A stretch of DNA of 64,000 bases from Coriobacteriia bacterium. GTDB lineage: Bacteria > Actinomycetota > Coriobacteriia > Coriobacteriales > Eggerthellaceae. Positions 54,133-61,946 of this stretch are shown in pieces. Each line of letters opens with the position of its first letter. Position 1 is the stretch's first letter. The notes below the pieces were generated by a model. It was not told the origin of the DNA. It made no database searches and saw nothing but the letters and a program-made list of their open reading frames with translations. Where the stretch lies: positions 62,001-126,000 of the forward strand of contig JAUNNF010000005.1 in assembly GCA_030537355.1 (NCBI GenBank), given 5' to 3'. Both the position numbers and the translations under genes were made by a program.

Positions 54133-56064
54133 TTATTTATATTGACTCTCGTGTTTTTTGAAAAAATCAAAACGTGGAGGAATTTCTTCTACTTCGTGAA
54201 CCTCGCCATTCCAAACTATATTTCTGAAATTATCCCAATTAAAGTCATCGAACTTCATATATTGTAAAACTTTTTCTGCGCCAGACGGCACAATTGGATG
54301 CATCATTAAGTTTGTTGCATACAAAAGGTAAAAACTATCTGCGAGCACTTGTTTACGAGCGTCACTTGGTTCTCCGCCAACGCGCACATCAATACCTTTA
54401 CTTAACTCTTCTTGCGAGACAGCCTTAATTCCATCAGTCCAAATTTTGTTTGCGTCGCGAATAAATGTATCCATCAACTGCATTATTGAATAAAGCTCAA
54501 CTTTGTGCATTAAAGCTTCGTATTTATCCATAGTCTCGCTAACTAATTTTTTAACATTTGTACTTGGTTCTAACAATTCAACTTTGCAATCAAAATTATT
54601 CTTAGCCTCATAAAAACAACTTCTAGCGAGTCTGTTGTAAACATTTGTGAGAAGTGCGCCTTCCTTCAAAACTGGATCAGCTACTCTAGGATCGTCCTTC
54701 TTTTCTGCGTCAAATACTTTAGGAGAGAAACCTACAGATTTTTGTGCAAGACCTAATGCCAAAAAATGGGCTCTTAGCTGCTCTGCTGTATAATAATCAA
54801 GTAATTCATCTGCGCTTGGAGGTTTGATTTCGCTAGAAGAGGATGCTTTGGTTTTCCCAAAAAGTACATGATGATTAGCAATTAAACGTGATTGTTTAAT
54901 ATTTCCAAGAGCTTCCCAAATTGCAGGCTGAGCAACTCCATAAAAATAAATATTATCTTGTCCGATGAATTGATAAATTTCTGTATCATCACCACACCAA
55001 TATTCTTCCCAATCGGCAATGACGCTAGTAAACGAAATTGGTGCCCATAAACTTTCTGGCCAACACCAAACTGTAAGCTCAGGGTCAAGAGCTTTAGCGC
55101 TTACACCCCAAGTAGCGTTACCAGTAAGCCTAAACGGTACTAAGGTCTTACCTGTACGGAATCTAATTCCAGCTTCAACTAGTTTTTCTTTAGCCTCGTC
55201 TCTGTCGTAAATATTTTCAAACTCAATTGTGAAACTTTGCTTATTTCCCTCAGCAGGCTTATAACTATGCTTAGGCAAATCCAATTTTTTATAATCTTCA
55301 TAACATTCATTTTTAACAAAAATGATAGGAGGAACCAAAAACTCTGAAATTGTTTGAGGCACGATATCTCTGATGTTCGCGTCCGCTTTCTGTCTTTCAA
55401 CTTCACTTTTTAAAAAATCTAAATATTTCGGCAAGTCAAAATACCAATTTTTAACAGTACGCATTTCAGGAGTAGTACTTGTAACACTTGACTTTGGAGC
55501 AATCAGATCCTCAGGTGCATATTGATGTCCTAAGCTACACTCATCAGCATAAGCTTGCTCACTTTTACATCCTTGAACAGGACAACGTCCCGTAACCTGA
55601 CGACCATTTAAAAACATATCAGCTTGCGTATCATAAAACTGTTTAGAGTCAACACAAGTAAGTACGCCTAAATCTTTTAGCTTTGAAAGGACATCGTCTG
55701 TCATCTTTTGATGAGCCTCGCCACACTTACCAATACCAGATCCTTCAAAAATGCTTAAATCAACTTCGTATTTTTTTAGAGTTTCTAATTGAGCATCATG
55801 ATTCATCTTCACATAGTCTTGAATGGTACCATCAAAACCTTCAAGTTTGCGATAACCCTCATCAATTGGAGAACCATAACAATCAGTACCACTTACAAAT
55901 TTAACATTATCTTTACCAATACGATCTTTTAGAAACCTTGCAAAACAGTCAGCTGGAATAAATACGCCGCCAATATGACCAAAGTGAAGCGCTTTGTTAC
56001 CATAAGGCATTCCAGCTGTTACAACTGCTCTTTTAGGCCACTTAGAAACTTGCAACTCCCTCAC
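54133..56064 (-). CDS. metG: Methionine-tRNA ligase
   Basis: A 643-residue class I tRNA synthetase that charges tRNA-Met. The HIGH-type motif is HFGH (residues 27-30) in a typical G-M-P-Y-G-N-K-A-L-H-F-G-H start. A zinc knuckle C-P-V-Q-G-C...E-C-S-L-G-H is at ~160-180. The KMSKS loop is changed to F-G-K-T-K-A-S-S-S (~405), as in a divergent MetRS subgroup. About 80 residues are inserted (~245-325) just before the T-W-G-V motif. The C-terminal tRNA-binding EMAP domain is absent. GTG 56064, five bases after AAAGG, lies inside the end of rho (23-base overlap), so metG is coupled to rho. Confidence 0.92.
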   Translation of the reverse strand: MRELQVSKWPKRAVVTAGMPYGNKALHFGHIGGVFIPADCFARFLKDRIGKDNVKFVSGTDCYGSPIDEGYRKLEGFDGTIQDYVKMNHDAQLETLKKYEVDLSIFEGSGIGKCGEAHQKMTDDVLSKLKDLGVLTCVDSKQFYDTQADMFLNGRQVTGRCPVQGCKSEQAYADECSLGHQYAPEDLIAPKSSVTSTTPEMRTVKNWYFDLPKYLDFLKSEVERQKADANIRDIVPQTISEFLVPPIIFVKNECYEDYKKLDLPKHSYKPAEGNKQSFTIEFENIYDRDEAKEKLVEAGIRFRTGKTLVPFRLTGNATWGVSAKALDPELTVWCWPESLWAPISFTSVIADWEEYWCGDDTEIYQFIGQDNIYFYGVAQPAIWEALGNIKQSRLIANHHVLFGKTKASSSSEIKPPSADELLDYYTAEQLRAHFLALGLAQKSVGFSPKVFDAEKKDDPRVADPVLKEGALLTNVYNRLARSCFYEAKNNFDCKVELLEPSTNVKKLVSETMDKYEALMHKVELYSIMQLMDTFIRDANKIWTDGIKAVSQEELSKGIDVRVGGEPSDARKQVLADSFYLLYATNLMMHPIVPSGAEKVLQYMKFDDFNWDNFRNIVWNGEVHEVEEIPPRFDFFKKHESQYK

Positions 56065-57463
56065 TTGCGCCTTTACTTGCTTTCTTAGCAGTGCGAATTA
56101 AGAACTCTCTATTGTTTTCAGTTTTCTTCAAACTCTTAATAAGCATGTCCATAGCACGTTCTGTATTATTAAGATTTGCGAGTATTCTTCTAACACCCCA
56201 AATAAGTGGTGCTTCTTGATTATCAAGCAACAAATCTTCTTTACGAGTACCACTAGTAACAGGATCAATTGCAGGAAATATTCTTCTATCTGCCAAAAAC
56301 CTATCAAGCTTAAGTTCCATATTACCTGTGCCCTTAAATTCTTCAAAAATAACTTCATCCATTTTGGAACCAGTTTCAATAAGAGCAGAAGCCAAAATAG
56401 TAAGCGATCCGCCACCTTCAATATTACGTGCAGCACCTAAGAATCGTTTAGGTGGATACAATGCTGATGAATCTACACCACCAGATAAAACTCTTCCACT
56501 TGGTGGTTGAGCTAAATTGTAAGCTCTAGCTAACCTTGTAATAGAATCAAGAAGAATTACAACATCCTTACCTGATTCTACAAGCCTTTTTGCACGTTCA
56601 ATAGTAAGCTCAGCAATTGCTGTATGGTTTTCACAAGGCATATCAAATGTTGAAGATATTACCTCGCCATTAATAGAACGCTCCATATCTGTAACTTCTT
56701 CAGGACGTTCATCAACAAGTAAACACATTAAATGGACTTCTGGATTGTTAGCACTAATGGCAGCAGCAATGTCCTTCAATATTGTTGTTTTACCAGCTTT
56801 TGGAGGAGACACAATCAATCCACGCTGCCCTTTTCCGATAGGAGCTACAAGATCGATTACTCTAGCTGTTGTGCCGTCTTTTCCATGCTCCATAACCAAA
56901 CGCTCATCTGGAAAAATTGGTGTCAAATCCTTAAATTTTGGACGCTTACCAAATTCAGCCATAGGAATTTCGTTTACTGATTCGATTTCTGATAAAGCAG
57001 CATATTTTTCGCCTTCACGAGGAGGACGAGTCTTTCCTTTGATCTCGTCACCTTTGCGAAGTCCGTTTTTTCTAATCATTGAAACTGAAACATACACATC
57101 AATTTCAGATGGCATATAATCTTTGCAACGCAAGAAACCATAGCCGTCAGACAAAACATCCAAAACACCTTTAACGTTTTTGAATCCTTCGGCCTCAGCA
57201 ATTGCTTTAAATACAACTGCGATAAGTTCTGCTTTTTTTAAGCCATCTGTAATTTCAGCTGGAATTTCAAGCTCATCTGCTTTCTCTAAAAGCTCTGCGT
57301 TCGTTAGACTTTTTAGTGAATTTGGAGATTCGCTAGGCATAGGTTCATTAGTTGCCTTTTCTTCTTTTTTTACTTCTTCTTTTTTCTCTCCAGACACATG
57401 ACTTCTACGACGTGTCTTGCGACCATCTTGTTGTTCTTCTTCTGTTTTCTTTTTAGCTGGCAT
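56042..57463 (-). CDS. rho: Transcription termination factor Rho
   Basis: A 473-residue hexameric RNA helicase that ends transcription. Residues 1-60 are a charged, Lys/Glu-rich extension. Residues ~50-90 are the Rho N-domain, followed by the cold-shock RNA-binding domain (~95-170, with D-G-Y-G-F-L-R). The ATPase core shows Walker A S-P-P-K-A-G-K-T (~220) and Walker B V-V-I-L-L-D-S-I-T-R (~303). The Q-loop and R-loop region S-G-G-V-D-S...E-G-G-G-S-L-T is at ~330-360. All key residues are intact. It follows tmk by 92 bases. That leader holds two small hairpins (GTTGC-AAAAA-GCAAC among them) and may be a regulatory region, as rho genes are often autoregulated. Confidence 0.97.
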   Translation of the reverse strand: MPAKKKTEEEQQDGRKTRRRSHVSGEKKEEVKKEEKATNEPMPSESPNSLKSLTNAELLEKADELEIPAEITDGLKKAELIAVVFKAIAEAEGFKNVKGVLDVLSDGYGFLRCKDYMPSEIDVYVSVSMIRKNGLRKGDEIKGKTRPPREGEKYAALSEIESVNEIPMAEFGKRPKFKDLTPIFPDERLVMEHGKDGTTARVIDLVAPIGKGQRGLIVSPPKAGKTTILKDIAAAISANNPEVHLMCLLVDERPEEVTDMERSINGEVISSTFDMPCENHTAIAELTIERAKRLVESGKDVVILLDSITRLARAYNLAQPPSGRVLSGGVDSSALYPPKRFLGAARNIEGGGSLTILASALIETGSKMDEVIFEEFKGTGNMELKLDRFLADRRIFPAIDPVTSGTRKEDLLLDNQEAPLIWGVRRILANLNNTERAMDMLIKSLKKTENNREFLIRTAKKASKGASEGVASF

Positions 57464-57555
57464 AATTAAATCCTAACTTTTCAATTGTGAAAATTTCCTG
57501 CCTCCGAAAGAAGCAGTTGTTGCTTTTTGCAACATGTGTATCATAACTCAAAAAT

Positions 57556-58176
57556 CTAAAAAAGTTCCTTTAATTTTTCTAAAATTAAATTAAAAGTGTC
57601 ATCCTTAGAATCTTGAAGTCTTACAAGTTTGAATCTATCTGGTTCAGCTTCAGCAATTTGCTTAAAGCCATCCATAACCTTTTTTTGGAATTCTACTCCA
57701 GCAGATTCAATACGGTCTGCACCGTCTTTTGTAGCCCGTTCTAAGCTTTCGTCTACGCTAGACACCATTAATATTGTCATGTCAGGCACAAGATAATCTG
57801 TTGCAAACATATTAAGTTGCTTAATATCATCAATTTTTAAACCTCTTGCATAGCCTTGATATGCAACAGAAGAATCATAGAATCTATCAGCAAGAACAAT
57901 GGCACCTCTTTCAAGCGCAGGCTTAATAATTTGTTTTGTAATTTGAGCACGTGAAGCTTCGAATAATAGAAGTTCTGCTTGCGAACACATTTCTGCGTTC
58001 TCGTTACCTAAAAGAATATCTCTAATTTTCTCGCCAATAGCTGTTCCGCCTGGTTCTCTTATAAAAACAACCTCATAGCCTCTATCTTCTAAATATGACG
58101 TAAGCCGCTTAATATGTGTTGACTTACCGGCCCCATCACCGCCCTCAAATGTTATGAATTTTCCTTTATTTATCAT
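57556..58176 (-). CDS. tmk: Thymidylate kinase
   Basis: Phosphorylates dTMP to dTDP, following ThyX in making dTTP. The 206-residue protein has the P-loop F-E-G-G-D-G-A-G-K-S-T (~8-18), the D-R-F-Y-D-S-S motif (~93) and the lid with R residues (~145). ATG 58176 is chosen because G-x-F-I-T-F-E-G-G-D follows at once, and GGAG lies nine bases upstream; the frame is open further back but that part is inside topA. It overlaps the end of topA by 11 bases. Confidence 0.96.
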   Translation of the reverse strand: MINKGKFITFEGGDGAGKSTHIKRLTSYLEDRGYEVVFIREPGGTAIGEKIRDILLGNENAEMCSQAELLLFEASRAQITKQIIKPALERGAIVLADRFYDSSVAYQGYARGLKIDDIKQLNMFATDYLVPDMTILMVSSVDESLERATKDGADRIESAGVEFQKKVMDGFKQIAEAEPDRFKLVRLQDSKDDTFNLILEKLKELF

Positions 58177-60550
58177 CTTTATTCTTCTCCGGACAAGAAA
58201 AATTTGGACACAACTTCCAAGGGCCACGTTGTGTGTTTACGATTACCATAGGTGCACCACAATGTTCACATTCTTCATTTGTTGCTTCAATTTCACCATA
58301 TTGAGGAAGCGGATAACCTGTTCCACACTCATCAAAATTTTCACATCTTATAAAACGTTTAAGAGTTTTAGGATTCTTTCTTGCAATTAATTTTCCACCA
58401 CAGTTCTTACATGTACCAACAATCACATCTGCTTCTTTATTGGTATCACATTCAGGATTAATGCATAAAATTCTTGGTTTTTGTCTAAATGCAGTAACTT
58501 TAATTTGTGGCATTCCGCATACTTCACAATTTGTCTTGTTTGCCTCAACCTTGCCTTTTGGAAGAGGATAAGTTACATCGCACTCAGGCCAACCTGAACA
58601 CCCGATAAACATAGACTTTGTTTTTGCACTGGCTCTAAGCTGTAAGTCTTTACCGCACTTTGGACAAGGTCCAACATAAGCATCTGCTGCAACAGCATCG
58701 CTTAGAGCCTCTCCAATATCATCCTTATGAGGAAGCAAGTTGTTTAACTCATCTGATAATTTATTACGAGAATCTTCAACAACATTTACTCTAGTATTCT
58801 TTCCCTCTGCAATGTCGTCCATACCATGCTCCAACTCAGCTGTCATCTCAGGGTGCGTGATGTGGGGAGCATATTTTTCCAGAGCATCAATAACCGCAAT
58901 ACCTAATTGTGATGGTTCAATTGGATCGTTTTGAATATATTTAACATTATAAAGTCTCTCTATTATTGAATGACGAGTCGACTTTGTTCCAAGTCCATGC
59001 TTCTCCATCTGTTGAATTAAACGCCCTTGGCTGTATCTTGCAGGAGGCTCAGTTTCCTTTTCATCGCATTTTGCACCTAGAAAATCAATGACATCTCCAG
59101 CTGCAAGTTCAGGAAGCTGCTCGTCTTTCTTCAAACCATAAGGATATACAGCTCTAAAACCTGGTGTTTGTAAAATGTCGCCTTTTGCAACAAAATTCTC
59201 GCCATTAACATCCAAAGTAATCTTTGTTCCCTGAACTATTGCAGGTTCAGACAATGTTGCTAAAAAGCGTCTTGCAATTAGGTTGTAGAGTTTCAAATCA
59301 GCACCTGACAAATCTTTTGCAGGCCCTGTAGGATAAATTGGAGGATGATCTGTTGTCTCCTTTTTACCTCTAGTAGGAACTAAATCTTTGGCCAAAAGCT
59401 TCTGGCAATATTCAGGTTCAATATCAAGTTTTTTAATAGTTTCCTTTAAGTCCAAGCTCTTAGGATAAACTGTATTATCAACACGAGGATATGAGATATA
59501 ACCTCCCATGTATAAACTCTCAGCAATACGCATAGTTCTTGCAGGAGTTAAACCTTCACTTGATGCAGCAGCCATAAGACTTGTTGTATTAAAAGGTGTT
59601 GGCGGATTAACTTTGCGAGTCTTTTTGTCAGCGCTTACAACTTTAGCCTTATCCTCGCCTTCTATATTTTTCATAGCAGCATCTGCTTCTGACTTATCTT
59701 TAAACTTTGCTGTTTTATGTGTTGCCTTAAAATCTCTAAAATCACCTTCAATTACCCAGTACTTTTCTGGTTTAAAGGCGAGACGTTCGCGCTCTTTTTC
59801 AACTACTAAAGCTAGAGTTGGAGTTTGAACACGTCCAGCAGAACGTACATTTCCATATCCTGCAAATCTAACTAATGTAAGATAGCGAGTTAATACAGCG
59901 CCCCAAATAAGGTCAATATCCTGCCTACTTCCCCCAGCATCAGCTAAGTTTGTATCTAGTTCTACTAAATTATCAAAAGCATTGTCAATCTCTGCTTGTG
60001 TAAAAGCCGAGTATCTAGCACGCGAAACATCTAAATTTTTATTTGCTTCTAAACAACACTTAAGAGCATCTGAACCAATCAACTCTCCCTCGCGGTCAAA
60101 ATCTGTAGCGATAACTACACTGTCAGCTTTCTTAGCAAGGTTTTTTAATGATCTTATAATTGCCTTTTCTTTTGGAAGTTTAACTATAGGACCATATACC
60201 AAATAAGGTAGTGCTTCCATTTTCCAAGACTTGAGATCAATACCGTCTTTCAAATATGGTTTACGCCTATATTTGTATGGAGGCTTATCAAGATCATTTG
60301 GAACATTGGCATCTACCTTTGTATTATCTTCCGTAAGCCCTCGCCAACCAGTTGTTTTTAAGCATTGAAGTTGTGGTGTAAAATCAGGTTCCATAATGTG
60401 GCCGCGAAGACCAATGGTAACCCAATCCTCGTCATTTACTTGGAACCTATAAACAGGTGTAGTGAAGACTTTGTCAGCTTTGACATTTTTGCCCAAAAGT
60501 TTAGCGATTTTTTGGGCCGCATCGTTCTTCTCAGTAATTACTAGTTTCAA
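58166..60550 (-). CDS. topA: DNA topoisomerase I (type IA) with four zinc ribbons
   Basis: A 794-residue enzyme relaxing negative supercoils. The Toprim domain spans ~1-150 (I-T-E-K-N-D-A-A; D-F-D-R-E-G-E). The active-site Tyr lies in Y-I-S-Y-P-R-V-D-N-T (~355). The C-terminus carries four Cys4 ribbons (~640-790), each with a C-x2-C pair followed by a second pair. The S-Y-P-R-x-D-N-T form of the active site and the V-I-T-E-K start are more like the archaeal-type TopA group than E. coli TopA. The TTG start at 60550 has GAGGAAAA upstream. First gene of the topA-tmk-rho-metG run. Confidence 0.95.
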   Translation of the reverse strand: MKLVITEKNDAAQKIAKLLGKNVKADKVFTTPVYRFQVNDEDWVTIGLRGHIMEPDFTPQLQCLKTTGWRGLTEDNTKVDANVPNDLDKPPYKYRRKPYLKDGIDLKSWKMEALPYLVYGPIVKLPKEKAIIRSLKNLAKKADSVVIATDFDREGELIGSDALKCCLEANKNLDVSRARYSAFTQAEIDNAFDNLVELDTNLADAGGSRQDIDLIWGAVLTRYLTLVRFAGYGNVRSAGRVQTPTLALVVEKERERLAFKPEKYWVIEGDFRDFKATHKTAKFKDKSEADAAMKNIEGEDKAKVVSADKKTRKVNPPTPFNTTSLMAAASSEGLTPARTMRIAESLYMGGYISYPRVDNTVYPKSLDLKETIKKLDIEPEYCQKLLAKDLVPTRGKKETTDHPPIYPTGPAKDLSGADLKLYNLIARRFLATLSEPAIVQGTKITLDVNGENFVAKGDILQTPGFRAVYPYGLKKDEQLPELAAGDVIDFLGAKCDEKETEPPARYSQGRLIQQMEKHGLGTKSTRHSIIERLYNVKYIQNDPIEPSQLGIAVIDALEKYAPHITHPEMTAELEHGMDDIAEGKNTRVNVVEDSRNKLSDELNNLLPHKDDIGEALSDAVAADAYVGPCPKCGKDLQLRASAKTKSMFIGCSGWPECDVTYPLPKGKVEANKTNCEVCGMPQIKVTAFRQKPRILCINPECDTNKEADVIVGTCKNCGGKLIARKNPKTLKRFIRCENFDECGTGYPLPQYGEIEATNEECEHCGAPMVIVNTQRGPWKLCPNFSCPEKNKDDK

Positions 60551-60671
60551 TTTTCCTCACTTTCTTAGCTAGGCTTTTCTAGCTTAGGGGCATCCCCCCA
60601 CTTTTAAGGCAGCGCATATACTACATTATTTTAATTAATTGTTGACATGAAATTCAAATTTGCTAAAGGAA
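60551..60671 (-). other. topA leader region with two short hairpins
   Basis: The 121-base gap between the ATP-grasp gene and topA holds AGCTAG-6-CTAGCT (near 60569-60586) and GGGG-4-CCCC (near 60586-60599). There is no T run, so these are not clear terminators. Otherwise I see nothing here. Confidence 0.35.
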
Positions 60672-61934
60672 TTAATCTATTGTATATAATTTATCGTATT
60701 CTTCTTCCTCTAAACGACATATTTCTTTACAATCTTTTGTTACTTGTTCAGAATCGTCACTAACAAAAAATATTTTACCGCCTGTTGTTGATAAATCAAT
60801 AGTTTTAACAAGATGCATTGGACATTTTTCATCAATATCTTTTAGCATAAAAAACGTAGGCAATTCCTTTGCAGTCCTACAAATAGGAGCATCTAAAATA
60901 TCAATTTCATCTTTAATTATTAATGTTTTTAAATATCCTTTACCAGGAGTAAAATAATCCATTGACATGCGTTTTTTAAATTTTTCAGGATGTAAATATG
61001 AATCAAGGGATAGATTTGTCTCATGATGTCCAAAAGCCTGATCTAAAAATTTTCTCGGCATATCAGCACCACAAATTCTGCAATTAACTTCAATCAATAC
61101 AGGACCATCTTCGTCTATCATAAATTCACCATGAACAGGACCATATTTTACACCTACTGCTTTTGTTGTTTTAATAGCATAATCCATCATTTCTTTAATT
61201 TTATTGTTGATTTCATCATGCGTAATAGTTTCATGAAGATCATATATATTTGCTGCACCTGGTATATGTTTTTTTGAATAAATATACATCGACGAAACAT
61301 AGGTTTCATTATCTCGTGTAATTGTATTAACTATATATTCTGGTCCGACAATACGTTCTTGAATAATAACCTCTTCATTAACATCGCCTTCTAAATTTTT
61401 GCATCCTTTAATTTTATTAAAAGCTTCTCTTACTTCACATTCTTTAGAGCACACACAAACATTAAATGAGCTAGCGCCATGCTTTGGCTTTAATACAGCA
61501 CCCTTCTTACATTTATTGAAAAAATCTACAGCCTCATCTTCTGAGCTAACCATTTTTCCTTCAATATATCTAAGACCAGCTTCTTTGCATGCTATTTGCA
61601 TTTTATGTTTATCAAGAACATAAGGTAGATGGCTTTTTGGATTAAACATTAAACCTAGATCATTAGCAAGTAAAGTTGCCAATTCAACAGATTGCTCACA
61701 GCCAGCTAAAATTAACTTAGGATTCTCTTTTCTTACAAGATTAAGCGTGTCTTCATAATTAGGCAAAGCATTAATTATACGAGGTAAGGGTTTGTCCATA
61801 TAAGTATAATTTGATTTTCTTCTTATAATATTGTTATATGTTTCCAAAATAACAGGTTCATAACCCTCTTGTCTAATATCGTAAATATAAGACATGCTTG
61901 AAGAAAGACATTCAACAACAATTATTTTTTCCAT
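60672..61934 (-). CDS. ATP-grasp ligase
   Basis: A 420-residue ATP-grasp enzyme; these join an acid to an amine (or similar) through an acyl-phosphate. A Rossmann-like N-domain (~1-100) is followed by the ATP-grasp domain: D-K-H-K-M (~108), K-P-K-H-G-A-S-S (~148-155), and metal-binding V-L-I-E-V-N-C-R-I-C-G (~278-288). It resembles amino-acid ligases that make dipeptides or amino-acid amides, such as BacD-type enzymes. ATG 61934 has AGGAG upstream. It starts 12 bases after the Cache-MFS gene, so the pair is one operon: a ligase plus a likely exporter of its product. The substrate cannot be read. Confidence 0.85.
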   Translation of the reverse strand: MEKIIVVECLSSSMSYIYDIRQEGYEPVILETYNNIIRRKSNYTYMDKPLPRIINALPNYEDTLNLVRKENPKLILAGCEQSVELATLLANDLGLMFNPKSHLPYVLDKHKMQIACKEAGLRYIEGKMVSSEDEAVDFFNKCKKGAVLKPKHGASSFNVCVCSKECEVREAFNKIKGCKNLEGDVNEEVIIQERIVGPEYIVNTITRDNETYVSSMYIYSKKHIPGAANIYDLHETITHDEINNKIKEMMDYAIKTTKAVGVKYGPVHGEFMIDEDGPVLIEVNCRICGADMPRKFLDQAFGHHETNLSLDSYLHPEKFKKRMSMDYFTPGKGYLKTLIIKDEIDILDAPICRTAKELPTFFMLKDIDEKCPMHLVKTIDLSTTGGKIFFVSDDSEQVTKDCKEICRLEEEEYDKLYTID

Positions 61935-61946
61935 AAATGCTCCTAT

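Noticed and set aside
60560-60600. Terminator or riboswitch before topA
   Set aside because: Two short hairpins exist but there is no T run and no conserved aptamer pattern I can recognise.
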